From contig DATCTN010000031.1 in NCBI GenBank assembly GCA_036567965.1, forward strand, positions 62,001-126,000: a stretch of DNA of 64,000 nt, in the 5' to 3' direction. Position 1 is the first letter of the stretch. Each line of letters opens with the position of its first letter. The notes below the pieces were generated by a model. It did not search any database and had not been told where the DNA came from. It saw only the letters and a program-made list of their open reading frames with translations. The translations under genes and the position numbers were made by a program. This document shows positions 45,171 through 53,897 of this stretch, one piece after another. The stretch is from Candidatus Kryptoniota bacterium. Its GTDB lineage: Bacteria > Bacteroidota > Ignavibacteria > Kryptoniales > JAKASW01.

Positions 45171-45839
45171 ATGAAACCATTCGGAATAGCGGTCTGGGTC
45201 GTTGCTCTGCCATTGATGCTGTGGGCGCAGGACAAAATTCAGGACTTCGACTCAACCGAATCGAAGTTCGCGGCTGTCGACAAGGAGTTTTCCGATTCGT
45301 CGGTTGCAGAGGGACCGTACAGAGCATTTATAAGATTCACGACCGAAGACGCGTACATTCTGTCGACACATCGCGCGCCCGAATATGGCCGGCCAGCCGT
45401 GCAGAAATTCTACGGAGATTTCCCTGCGGCAGACTCGCTTGTCTGGACTCCCATTGAAGCGCGCTGCTCAAATGACGGTTCCGTCGGATATACGATTGGA
45501 AATTACAGATATATTTCAAAAGACTCTTTGGGAGTTTACACGACCCGGACCGGAAAATATATGACGGTATGGAAGAAGCAGGCGGACGGCTCGCTCCGGG
45601 CAATCGCAGATATGGGAAGTCCTCAACAGGCGGTCTTCGACACGAGCGGGAACCGCATTTCGGTGCGTCAGGCGTTAATCCGGGAATCAACTCAGGACTT
45701 TCTGATCGAAGCGGGCACATACAAGATTGAGGAGGCACGCTCAGTTAGCGGGGGAAATGTACAGCGCGGGAATTACATTACTGCGTGGCGACTCATCCGG
45801 GCCGGAATGAAGAAAGTCGTCGCGGATTACCAAAATTGA
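45171..45839 (+). CDS. Exported SnoaL-like/DUF4440-type protein
   Basis: A 222-residue protein beginning at ATG 45171, one base after the upstream membrane protein's stop. A signal peptide covers about residues 1-20 (PLMLWAQ). The mature part starts with a helix (ESKFAAVDKEFSDSSVAEGP) and continues FIRFTTEDAYILSTHRAPEYGR, the arrangement of NTF2/SnoaL-like DUF4440 domains in which a cone-shaped pocket binds small ligands. The later YTTRTGKYMTVWKKQADGSLR strand pair supports this. The last ~60 residues are an extension of unknown nature. Ligand or enzymatic role unknown. Confidence 0.75.
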   Translation: MKPFGIAVWVVALPLMLWAQDKIQDFDSTESKFAAVDKEFSDSSVAEGPYRAFIRFTTEDAYILSTHRAPEYGRPAVQKFYGDFPAADSLVWTPIEARCSNDGSVGYTIGNYRYISKDSLGVYTTRTGKYMTVWKKQADGSLRAIADMGSPQQAVFDTSGNRISVRQALIRESTQDFLIEAGTYKIEEARSVSGGNVQRGNYITAWRLIRAGMKKVVADYQN

Positions 45840-45981
45840 AAACCGGGTTCATTCGCGAATGAATATTGTATCGGTCAAATGGAAATTGATGGCAGAGCCG
45901 CGGCTGTTGAAACAACTCGCGAGGTAAACCGTTGTATCTACTGTGGTTTTGAGACCAAAGGAAATGTGAGGCTGTTATCAG

Positions 45982-47103
45982 ATGGATGCAAATGAGTCGA
46001 AGAAAGATCGCAGGGCAAAAAGAGACCACATCTTACGCAAGACAATAGTGAACGATTTTCGGAGCGGTGACATCGGGGAATCGCTTCGACGGGATTTTAA
46101 GGACCTTTATGCATTTTATATAGACGGCGAGACGCAGGAACGCCTGAAGAAGTTTCCGAAGGTCAAACGATTCATTGTTATATCGTGGTATCTCCTGAAA
46201 AATCTCCTTCTGAAACTGAATTCAGCCCGGCGGATCCTTCTTCTGGTCAGCATCGTCTTTTACATGTCCGGAGATATCAGAGTAGGCGACGGTCAATTTC
46301 AGTTTTCAATCAACGGTGTTTTCATAAGCTACCTACTGCTACTCCTCGTACTTATGCTCGAGCTGAAGGATAAACTTCTCGCTCATGACGAGCTGCAGAT
46401 CGGCCGTACTGTGCAGAAGGCGCTTCTCCCCGAAGATAATCCGACACTCGCGGGATGGTCGATCTGGCTTTTCACGCGTCCCGCTAACGATGTTGGCGGC
46501 GATCTTGTAGACTATATCAATCTCGACGAGGGGAGGCTCGGCCTCGCACTCGGCGACGTCGCGGGAAAAGGCCTTGGCGCCGCACTTTTGATGTCGAAAC
46601 TCCAATCCACTCTCCGGGCAATCGCGCCAGACTACAGCTCGTTATCTGAGCTGGGCCAGCGGATCAATCTGATATTCTGCCGTGACAGTTTGCCGAATAA
46701 GTTCGCGACGCTGGTTTATTTCGAGATCGTTCAGAATTCAGGGAAGGTCAGACTATTGAACGCCGGTCATCTTCCGCCCTATGTGCTTCGCGGAAATGAA
46801 ATCGAGCAGCTCTCACACGGTGCGCCCGCACTCGGGCTGATGAAGTCGTCGAAGTTCGAGGAAGCAGGACTTGAACTTAATCCGGGTGATCTGCTGGTGA
46901 CGTATTCCGATGGTGTTACTGAGGCGCGAAACCAGCGTAACGATTTCTTTGGCGAAGAAAGACTGAGCGATATTGTAAAGGGATCGGCAGGAATATCGCC
47001 GGATAGAGTCGGAGAGAAGATTCTAAATGCAGTGGACAATTTTGTCGGCGAAGCGCCACGAAGCGACGATCTTTCCCTTGTAATTGTGAAGAGATGGAGC
47101 TAA
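45982..47103 (+). CDS. Membrane-anchored SpoIIE/RsbU-type PP2C phosphatase
   Basis: A 373-residue protein. The basic N-terminal region is followed by two membrane segments (about residues 79-95 and 108-128). A short linker with the helix QIGRTVQKALLPE leads into the SpoIIE-like PP2C domain (about 160-373). Metal-binding aspartates are in NDVGGDLVDYI, LGDVAGKGLGAALLM, VTYSDGVTEARN and PRSDDLSLVIV; the LLNAGHLPPYVL strand is also typical. These enzymes dephosphorylate anti-sigma-factor antagonists in partner-switching stress pathways. No sensor domain other than the membrane part and no partner genes are adjacent. Confidence 0.92.
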   Translation: MDANESKKDRRAKRDHILRKTIVNDFRSGDIGESLRRDFKDLYAFYIDGETQERLKKFPKVKRFIVISWYLLKNLLLKLNSARRILLLVSIVFYMSGDIRVGDGQFQFSINGVFISYLLLLLVLMLELKDKLLAHDELQIGRTVQKALLPEDNPTLAGWSIWLFTRPANDVGGDLVDYINLDEGRLGLALGDVAGKGLGAALLMSKLQSTLRAIAPDYSSLSELGQRINLIFCRDSLPNKFATLVYFEIVQNSGKVRLLNAGHLPPYVLRGNEIEQLSHGAPALGLMKSSKFEEAGLELNPGDLLVTYSDGVTEARNQRNDFFGEERLSDIVKGSAGISPDRVGEKILNAVDNFVGEAPRSDDLSLVIVKRWS

Positions 47104-47316
47104 GGAATACGAGGTCAACGGAATTATTTCAGTAACGAAATATGGATTTCACCTTCGTCGCGGCTTAAGCGATATCCCTCCCTTCTTACAGAACTTTTGT
47201 TGAATTTCCATTCCAAGTGAAGTATAATTCGTTCATCAGTTTTAACCGGGTCCGAAAGTCGCTGGAGTCCCGTATCGACTTAAGCCACAGGATCGCAAAA
47301 TTCTCAGGAGAGATGA

Positions 47317-49560
47317 ATGAAGAATATTTCGGATTGCCTATTTATCGCCCTCTTTATTTTGTCCACAGCTGGAGGCGCGAGAGCTCAGGACGCACCCGGT
47401 CGGAAAACGAATGATAAGCCCGCATATCTCGACACAAGCCTGACATTTGAAGCGCGTGCGGCGGACCTCGTTTCGCAGATGACGCTGGATGAAAAAATAT
47501 CTCAAATGCAGAACGGCGCGCCGGCTATACCGCGGCTCGGAGTCGACAAGTACAACTGGTGGAGCGAATGCCTACACGGGGTCGCGCGGAACGGAATTGC
47601 CACGGTGTTCCCGCAAGCAATTGGAATGGCGGCGACCTGGGATGACGCTCTCATCCATTCCGAAGCGGATGTCATATCAACTGAAGCGCGTGCCAAGCAT
47701 AATGACGATGTCCTTAAAGGAGAACGGAATATTTACCAGGGACTGACGTTCTGGTCTCCGAACGTAAACATATTCAGGGATCCGAGATGGGGAAGAGGAC
47801 AGGAAACCTACGGCGAAGATCCTTACCTGACGTCGAGAACTGGTGTCGCGTTCGTGAAGGGGCTCCAGGGAGACGATCCGAAATATTTCAAAGTCATCTC
47901 GACACCAAAGCATTATGCGGTGCACAGCGGTCCGGAGCCGCTAAGACATGAATTCGATGCAGTCGTCAGCAACCGAGATCTTTTCGAGACCTACCTTCCC
48001 GCATTCCGCGCATGCGTTACCGAGGGCGGCGCGTTTTCTGTAATGGGTGCTTACAGTGCTTTGGACGGAACTCCATGCTGCGCAAGCAAGTTCCTCCTGA
48101 CGAAGGTGCTCCGTGACAAATGGGGATTCAAGGGCTACGTCGTTTCAGACTGCGGTGCGATTGAAAATATTTACGGCGGCCACAAATATGCCCCTGACCT
48201 TGCATCTGCATCCGCACTCGCGGTAAAAGCGGGATGCGATCTAACCTGCGGAGGAGAATTCGTTACGTTGAAAGACGCGGCAGCAAGAGGGCTCGTCTCG
48301 GAAAAGGAAATCGACCGAAGTGTAGAACGATTGATGCTCGCTCGGTTTAAACTCGGGATGTTCGATCCGCCCGACGCGGTCCCATATAATAAGATTACAA
48401 TTTCCGACAACGACACCGAGCCGCACCGCCAGCTCGCGAGGAAAGTTGCGGATGAGAGCATCGTACTCCTGAAGAATGCCGGCAACTTTCTCCCGCTCAA
48501 GAAGAATTTGAAATCCGTCGCGGTGATTGGAGCTTATGCCGATGATATCGCTATTCTCCTCGGCAATTACGAAGGGACTCCCTCAAGACCTGTGACGCTT
48601 CTCCGGGGAATCAAGAACAAGATCGGATCGACTTCGGACGTGGAGTTCGCGGCAGGCTATCGTGCACTTGAGGATACCGTGAGTGTTGGACCGACAAACG
48701 AGGAGCTGATCAAGAGCGCAGTCGATGTTTCCCGGAAATCTGATGTCGCGATTATCGTCGCCGGTATATCGCCATACCTCGAGGGCGAAGAGATGAACAT
48801 AGATATTCCCGGCTTCAAAGGAGGAGACCGGACGAGTTTGAATATTCCTCCAGTCGAAGAAGATTTGATAAAAGCGGTGTACGCCACGGGGAAACCGGTA
48901 GTCCTTGTTCTTGTCGGTGGAAGCGCGCTCGCAGTAAATTGGGAAGATAAGAATCTTCCTGCGATCGTGGACGCGTGGTACCCGGGTGAAGAAGGTGGAA
49001 ATGCCGTTGCCGACGTCCTTTTCGGCGACTATAATCCAGCGGGAAGACTTCCCATCACCTTCTATAAGTCAGTGAAGGACATCCCCCCGTTCGAAGACTA
49101 CAATATGTCTCCGGGTCGTGATACACTGACCGAGCCGGGAAGAACTTACAGGTACTATACTGGAACGCCTCTCTATCCGTTCGGATTTGGTCTGAGTTAT
49201 ACGAAATTCGATTATTCGAATTTCAGGTTGAGCAGCAATAGCGCGTCGCCTTCCGACACACTCGCGGTTTCACTCACGCTTCAAAACACTGGTCAGTATG
49301 ATGGGGATGAAGTCGTGGAATTGTACGTACGCAGCCTGACTCATTCGAAACCCCAACCGATCAAGTCGCTTGAAGGATTCAAACGAGTTGAGCTGGCGAA
49401 AGGCCAGTCAAAGGTAGTCAACCTCAATCTTCCAGTGAGCTCGCTCGAATACTTTGATGATCAAAAAGAAGATTATGTGGTTGAACCGGGTAAATATGAA
49501 ATTCAGGTCGGGTCGTCGTCGAGCGACATTAGACTGAGAGCCGTCCTGAATGTACAGTAA
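47317..49560 (+). CDS. Exported GH3 beta-xylosidase/beta-glucosidase
   Basis: A 747-residue glycoside hydrolase family 3 enzyme with a signal peptide (about 1-23, STAGGARAQ). The N-terminal barrel carries NWWSECLHGVARNG, PNVNIFRDPRWGRGQETYGEDP and KHYAVHSGPEP. The nucleophile is Asp278 in VVSDCGAIENIY. Next come the alpha/beta sandwich (LLGNYEGTPS, SPYLEGEEM) and a C-terminal fibronectin-III-like domain (YPFGFGLSYTKFDY to the end). The WWSECLHGVA and GPEPLRHEFDA wording is that of bacterial and plant exo-beta-1,4-xylosidases. It would release xylose from oligomers in the periplasm. It opens the xylan region; GGAGAG precedes the ATG. Confidence 0.93.
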   Translation: MKNISDCLFIALFILSTAGGARAQDAPGRKTNDKPAYLDTSLTFEARAADLVSQMTLDEKISQMQNGAPAIPRLGVDKYNWWSECLHGVARNGIATVFPQAIGMAATWDDALIHSEADVISTEARAKHNDDVLKGERNIYQGLTFWSPNVNIFRDPRWGRGQETYGEDPYLTSRTGVAFVKGLQGDDPKYFKVISTPKHYAVHSGPEPLRHEFDAVVSNRDLFETYLPAFRACVTEGGAFSVMGAYSALDGTPCCASKFLLTKVLRDKWGFKGYVVSDCGAIENIYGGHKYAPDLASASALAVKAGCDLTCGGEFVTLKDAAARGLVSEKEIDRSVERLMLARFKLGMFDPPDAVPYNKITISDNDTEPHRQLARKVADESIVLLKNAGNFLPLKKNLKSVAVIGAYADDIAILLGNYEGTPSRPVTLLRGIKNKIGSTSDVEFAAGYRALEDTVSVGPTNEELIKSAVDVSRKSDVAIIVAGISPYLEGEEMNIDIPGFKGGDRTSLNIPPVEEDLIKAVYATGKPVVLVLVGGSALAVNWEDKNLPAIVDAWYPGEEGGNAVADVLFGDYNPAGRLPITFYKSVKDIPPFEDYNMSPGRDTLTEPGRTYRYYTGTPLYPFGFGLSYTKFDYSNFRLSSNSASPSDTLAVSLTLQNTGQYDGDEVVELYVRSLTHSKPQPIKSLEGFKRVELAKGQSKVVNLNLPVSSLEYFDDQKEDYVVEPGKYEIQVGSSSSDIRLRAVLNVQ

Positions 49561-49650
49561 GGGAAATTTGTATCTTGAGTTCAATCTGCGATTTCCGATT
49601 GCGGAAATGGAGATCGGGAGAATTGATCTCAGAGTTCGGAGGAGGAAAAT

Positions 49651-50406
49651 TTGCTTGAATTGATGATGCTAAGACGACACAAGAACTCCTCGTGTTTTCT
49701 TATCTGTTTCTGCCTGATTTCAACTTGCTCAGCGCAGACTCTGTCGGGACAGATTGACATGGGTGTTAGGAAAAGCCCGGCTGAAGTTCGTCTCGATCAG
49801 AATGCGGAGGAATCGATCGAACCGGGCTCAGGATTTCACATCGGATTTTTCGGCGGGGTGTCGCTGCCGATGGGGAAGTTTGCGGAAGTGAGCGACAAGG
49901 CTTCAGGTTTTTCGATTACCGGATGGGCGGTAGGAGTCGACGGTCTGGTTGAGCTCGACCCGCACGTGGATTGGATTTCGAGCCTCAATCTTTCGGTGAA
50001 CAGGACCGATATGGGTTCGCTGGTCACTGCGCCTAATATTCATGTGTCGTCGACGTCATGGAGCAATGTCTGGCTTCTTACCGGCCTCAGGGTGAACGGT
50101 CCCGTAGTACCTGGCTCACCACTAAAATTGTTCGCACAGGGACAAGTAGGATTTTTATTTGGGACAAGTCCTGCGGTGAACCTGGATTGGGGATCCGGAT
50201 ATTCCGACCAGGGATCGTCCAGTTCTCAGGCTCTTGGATATTCGATAGGAGCCGGACTCGCCATTGAAAATTTTTCCGTTTGTGTGCGGTATGTAGGCGG
50301 AAACCCTTCGTATAATTTTACCGCGACAGGCTCAGGCGGAAAGGTAAGCGGGGCATTTGAGCAGCAGACGTCCTGCATCGAGATCGCTGCCGGAGTGGGT
50401 TTCTAG
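49651..50406 (+). CDS. Outer-membrane beta-barrel protein
   Basis: A 251-residue exported protein starting at TTG 49651, four bases after GGAGGAAAAT. The signal peptide ends near residue 29 (LISTCSAQ). It consists of amphipathic strands (FHIGFFGGVSLPMGKFAEV, WLLTGLRVNGPV, LFAQGQVGFLFG, YSIGAGLAIENFSV), closing with EIAAGVGF and a terminal Phe suited to BAM recognition. No family assigned. A decayed copy of its last ~45 codons lies directly downstream, so it was once part of a tandem pair. It lies between the GH3 gene and xylA and may serve oligosaccharide passage, but nothing in the sequence proves that. Confidence 0.75.
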   Translation: MLELMMLRRHKNSSCFLICFCLISTCSAQTLSGQIDMGVRKSPAEVRLDQNAEESIEPGSGFHIGFFGGVSLPMGKFAEVSDKASGFSITGWAVGVDGLVELDPHVDWISSLNLSVNRTDMGSLVTAPNIHVSSTSWSNVWLLTGLRVNGPVVPGSPLKLFAQGQVGFLFGTSPAVNLDWGSGYSDQGSSSSQALGYSIGAGLAIENFSVCVRYVGGNPSYNFTATGSGGKVSGAFEQQTSCIEIAAGVGF

Positions 50407-50429
50407 TTTTTCACAGCCGAGAGAATTTC

Positions 50430-50567
50430 CTTTGAGATGATGTCGAGAAGCGCCTGGGCGGAAAGCCGACATATCAAATTACAACCACCGATCCAGTCTC
50501 AGCTGTCGCTAGCTCACACGAGCAGTAGACGGCTTCCCTCCAGATCACTGCGGGAGTAAGTTTCTAG
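50430..50567 (+). pseudogene. Decayed C-terminal fragment of a paralogue of the upstream barrel protein
   Basis: Reading codons from 50451 gives RLGGKPTYQITTTDPVS, then EQ, an in-frame TAG at 50526, and TASLQITAGVSF before a TAG at 50565. This aligns with the end of the upstream gene: RYVGGNPSYNFTATGSG, then EQQTSCIEIAAGVGF and stop. The spacing between GG.P.Y, EQ and AGV.F is the same. There is no start and the 5' part is missing, so it is a remnant of a tandem duplicate. Confidence 0.65.
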
Positions 50568-51430
50568 ATCGCCCTTAAACCATCTCGCAGGTTAATCAAG
50601 ACAGATGCCTGAAGATCTTGGCTTGCCGACATTTCTGGGGAGGATCGCGGCTATAGGCTGTCCCGGTTAACGCTAGCACAAGCACTTGTTTCTCTAACGG
50701 GCGGTGTGCAGAAGGGAAAGTCGGAAGCAACATGTTCTTTTCCACCAAGGTTGTGGATGCTTTGACCTTGGTCGCAATGGTAAGGGTCTTTCGGGAGGGG
50801 AGATTTCCAGAGACACTGTACCCACCTGACTTATACCCGGGTTTGGCGAACCCGGCAAAACCGTTTTGATTTTACAAAAATCCGCGAAAAGGAGATTCAC
50901 GGAGCTGACTCTGGGCTGGGCTAAAGCATCGCTTGGTTTTGGGACAGACAGACCTTTCCCTTGCCTTTTGAAAATTACTTCTGTATTATTGAAACGGTTC
51001 AAATGTTTTAAAACCGGTTCAGAGCGGCGAGAACAGTTACGGTCCGTTTGGAAAGTGTTGGTATGGTTGGAAGCTAGCTCAGGCACGCGGGTCTATGCGG
51101 CTGCATTGTTGTTTTCGGACCGAGTGCCGAATGTCCATGGCTATAAGAGGACAAAACGGAAACTGATTTCGTGATTGAGTCCTATTCTCTTTTAGAAGGG
51201 ATCCCTCCGGGGGATCCGACCGACGGAAAACGGCGTTGAACCGTACTGGCAAGTAACAGGTCAAACGAAGGTGACATTGACAAAGAACCAGAGACTTGCA
51301 GATACCCTCCTTTTTATGTTTTGTGTGGCAATCCCAGGGATGGCTGTGACACAGAATCAACCCGATAGGAATTGCACAATCAACCGTAGAATGACTTCAC
51401 TAAAGAATTAGAAAGGTTGCTAGATCAGAT
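50568..51430. other. ~860-base non-coding leader upstream of xylA
   Basis: No convincing gene on either strand. Visible are a 7-bp hairpin CCGGGTT/AACCCGG (50837-50855), a palindrome CAAAAC-C-GTTTTG just after it (50856-50868), two LacI-type palindromes about 20 bases apart (50989-51019), and a GGATCCC/GGGATCC hairpin near 51200-51218. It should contain the promoter of the xylA-GH10 genes. A minus-strand frame lacking a start (about 50602-50870) is open for ~85 codons but has no recognised product. Confidence 0.45.
50989..51019. promoter_or_regulatory. Tandem LacI-type candidate operators upstream of xylA
   Basis: TTGAAACGGTTCAA (50989-51002) is a 14-base palindrome centred on CG with one mismatch. 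AACCGGTT (51012-51019), within AAAACCGGTTCAG, is centred 20 bases further on, two helical turns. Central CG and GGTT/AACC arms are the usual form of LacI/PurR-family sites that control sugar genes. No LacI gene is in the window. Confidence 0.35.
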
Positions 51431-52750
51431 ATGCTAACTAAATTTTTTCCGATGATGGACAAGCAAATTCCCTACGAAGGTAGGGATTCTAAGAATCCCC
51501 TGGCATTCAAGTACTACAAGAAGGATCAAAAAGTCGGCGGCAAGACGATGGCTGAACACCTGCGCTTTTCCGTCGCATACTGGCACACGATGATGGGTAA
51601 CGGCCAGGATATGTTTGGCGGTCCTGCATTCAAGAGAGAATGGTACAAGGCAAGTGACCCGATATCCCGCGCCAAGGACACGATGGAAGCGGCGTTTGAA
51701 CTCTTCACGAAGCTAGGTATCGAGTATTATTGCTTTCACGACCGCGACATTGCGCCCGAAGGTGAGACTTTCTCCCAGACATGCACGAATTTAGAAACCA
51801 TGGTACAGTTTGCGAAAAAGCTTCAGAAGGAAACCGGCGTAAAGCTTTTATGGGGCACGGCAAATCTATTTAGCAATCCTATTTACTCGCAGGGTGCAGG
51901 GACAAGCCCGAATGCCGAAGTCATGGCACACGCTGCCGCGCAGTTGAAGAATGCGATCGATGCAGCCAAGGAACTTGGCGGCGAAAACTATGTCTTCTGG
52001 GGCGGCCGTGAAGGGTATGAGACTCTGCTGAACACTAACTTAAAGAGAGAACAGGAGCAGATGGCCCGTTTCCTGCACATGGCTGTCGACTATAAACGCA
52101 AAATCGGATTCGACGGACAATTCCTTATCGAGCCGAAGCCCTGTGAGCCTACGAAGCATCAATATGATTCTGACGCGGCTACGACCTTGTACTTTTTGAA
52201 AGAGCATGATCTAATAGACGATTTCAAACTGAATATCGAAGCCAATCATGCCACGTTAGCTGGAAATACGTTCGAACATGAATTGGCAGTTGCTTCTGCC
52301 GCCGGGAGACTTGGCAGCGTGGATGCCAATCGCGGCGACCTCCTACTCGGGTGGGATACAGACCAATTCCCAACGGACATTTACAGCACCACGATGGCAA
52401 TGGTGATAATATTGAACCAAGGCGGCTTGGGCAAGGGTGGATTGAACTTCGATGCGAAGGTGAGGCGTAGCTCTAACGATCCAATAGATCTTTTCCATGC
52501 ACATATCGGCGGTATGGATGCGTTTGCACGAGGACTTCTGATCGCAGACCGCATAATCAAAGACAAGGCGCTGAGTAAGTTTATTGAAGAAAGGTACAGC
52601 AGCTTCAAGACCGGAATCGGTGCCGATATAATGTCGGGAAAAGTAGGTCTCGCGGAAATTGACAAACATGTGCGCAATAGTGGTACACCCGTGCTGCAAA
52701 GCGGCCGGCAGGAAATGCTTGAGAACATTTTGAATTCATATATTCAGTAA
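51431..52750 (+). CDS. xylA: Xylose isomerase
   Basis: A 439-residue enzyme converting D-xylose to D-xylulose. Family marks are NPLAFKYYKK, HLRFSVAYWHTM and the active-site FHDRDIAPEG with His103 and Asp106. WGTANLFSNPIY, FWGGREGYETLLNT, the metal ligands in FLIEPKPCEPTKHQYD and NIEANHATLAGNTFEHEL, and LGSVDANRGD with GWDTDQFPTD complete the two-metal site. Length matches class II xylose isomerases. Start ATG 51431 has a weak ribosome site; MMDK at 51452 is an alternative. The GH10 gene begins 47 bases later on the same strand. No FGGY xylulokinase accompanies it in this window. Confidence 0.97.
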   Translation: MLTKFFPMMDKQIPYEGRDSKNPLAFKYYKKDQKVGGKTMAEHLRFSVAYWHTMMGNGQDMFGGPAFKREWYKASDPISRAKDTMEAAFELFTKLGIEYYCFHDRDIAPEGETFSQTCTNLETMVQFAKKLQKETGVKLLWGTANLFSNPIYSQGAGTSPNAEVMAHAAAQLKNAIDAAKELGGENYVFWGGREGYETLLNTNLKREQEQMARFLHMAVDYKRKIGFDGQFLIEPKPCEPTKHQYDSDAATTLYFLKEHDLIDDFKLNIEANHATLAGNTFEHELAVASAAGRLGSVDANRGDLLLGWDTDQFPTDIYSTTMAMVIILNQGGLGKGGLNFDAKVRRSSNDPIDLFHAHIGGMDAFARGLLIADRIIKDKALSKFIEERYSSFKTGIGADIMSGKVGLAEIDKHVRNSGTPVLQSGRQEMLENILNSYIQ

Positions 52751-52797
52751 TAAAATCAGACAGGTGAATTTGCTTCTTCCTTGTTTTAAGGTTATTC

Positions 52798-53892
52798 ATG
52801 ACCAACGCCGCGATGACTGCGAAATACGCTGACCTGTCTAGTCTGAAGGATGCGTTTAAGGACGACTTCTATATGGGTGTTGCCCTCAGTGTAAATCAGA
52901 TTCTAGGCAATGAGCCGGACGCTATTGCTCTTGTTGAAAAACACTTCAATAGCATCACGCCGGAGAATATCCTGAAATGGGAAGAGGTCCACCCGGAGCC
53001 GAATAAATATAACTTCGGAGCGGTAGATCGTTATGTGGATTTTGGCGAGAAGCACAAAATGCACATTGTGGGGCACACCCTAGTCTGGCATCTGCAAACG
53101 CCGGACTGGGTGTTCCAGGATAAGTCAGGCAGACCCCTGGACCGCGAGGCGTTGCTTGGCCGAATGAAAGAACATATTTTCACGGTGGTGGGTCGTTACA
53201 AGGGCCGAATCCACGGGTGGGACGTTGCTAATGAGGCGGTTGCCGCTGACGGTCAGCTCAGAAAGAGCAAGTGGCTGGAAATCATCGGCGAAGACTACCT
53301 ACTGAAAGCTTTCGAATACGCCCACCAAGCCGATCCAGACGCGCAACTCTATTACAACGACTACGATTCCGAGATCCGACCCAAATGTGAAGGTATCATC
53401 CGACTCATTGAGAACCTGCAATCGAAGGGCGTCCACCTGGATGGCATTGGCATACAGGGGCACTGGTTCCTCGACCGTCCGCGCATCGAGGAGATTGAGT
53501 CATCTATTTTGGCCCTTTCCAAATTGGGTGTCAAACTGATGATTACAGAGATGGACGTAAGCGTGCTACCTTTTTATGCTATCGACTCCAAGGTCGTTGA
53601 CATCTCCTCCTTCGACACTGAGGGGCAGAAGAAGCACAATCCATATCCCAATGCCTTGCCGGACTCTGTTCAGCAAAATCTGGCATCTCGATACGCCGAG
53701 TTGTTTGCATTGCTTCATAAGCACCACGACAAGTTCAGCCGGGTTACATTTTGGGCAGTCGATGACCGCCAATCGTGGCGCAGCTACCTGCCGATAGGGG
53801 GAAGGACCGATTATCCAATGCTGTTCGACCGTAACTGTAAACCGAAGCCGGCTTTCGATGCCGTTGTCAATACAGTTCACAACAGAAAGTAG
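52798..53892 (+). CDS. GH10 endo-1,4-beta-xylanase, no signal peptide
   Basis: A 364-residue single-domain GH10 enzyme starting at ATG 52798. The acid/base is Glu146 in GWDVANEAV and the nucleophile Glu251 in LMITEMDVSVLP. FNSITPENILKWEEVHPEP, HTLVWHLQTPDWV, YYNDYDSE and GIGIQGHWF line the subsites. The aromatic end FWAVDDRQSWR replaces the usual Gly after W with Ala. There is no export signal or carbohydrate-binding module, so it is probably an intracellular xylanase acting on imported xylo-oligosaccharides, as known for some Gram-positive and Bacteroidota GH10 enzymes. The next gene starts five bases after its stop. Confidence 0.95.
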   Translation: MTNAAMTAKYADLSSLKDAFKDDFYMGVALSVNQILGNEPDAIALVEKHFNSITPENILKWEEVHPEPNKYNFGAVDRYVDFGEKHKMHIVGHTLVWHLQTPDWVFQDKSGRPLDREALLGRMKEHIFTVVGRYKGRIHGWDVANEAVAADGQLRKSKWLEIIGEDYLLKAFEYAHQADPDAQLYYNDYDSEIRPKCEGIIRLIENLQSKGVHLDGIGIQGHWFLDRPRIEEIESSILALSKLGVKLMITEMDVSVLPFYAIDSKVVDISSFDTEGQKKHNPYPNALPDSVQQNLASRYAELFALLHKHHDKFSRVTFWAVDDRQSWRSYLPIGGRTDYPMLFDRNCKPKPAFDAVVNTVHNRK

Positions 53893-53897
53893 AGCCA

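Noticed and set aside
50694-51086. 130-codon minus-strand frame in the gap before xylA
   Set aside because: No ribosome site, no family likeness, Pro/Arg-rich wording, and overlap with hairpins and operator-like palindromes; more likely non-coding.
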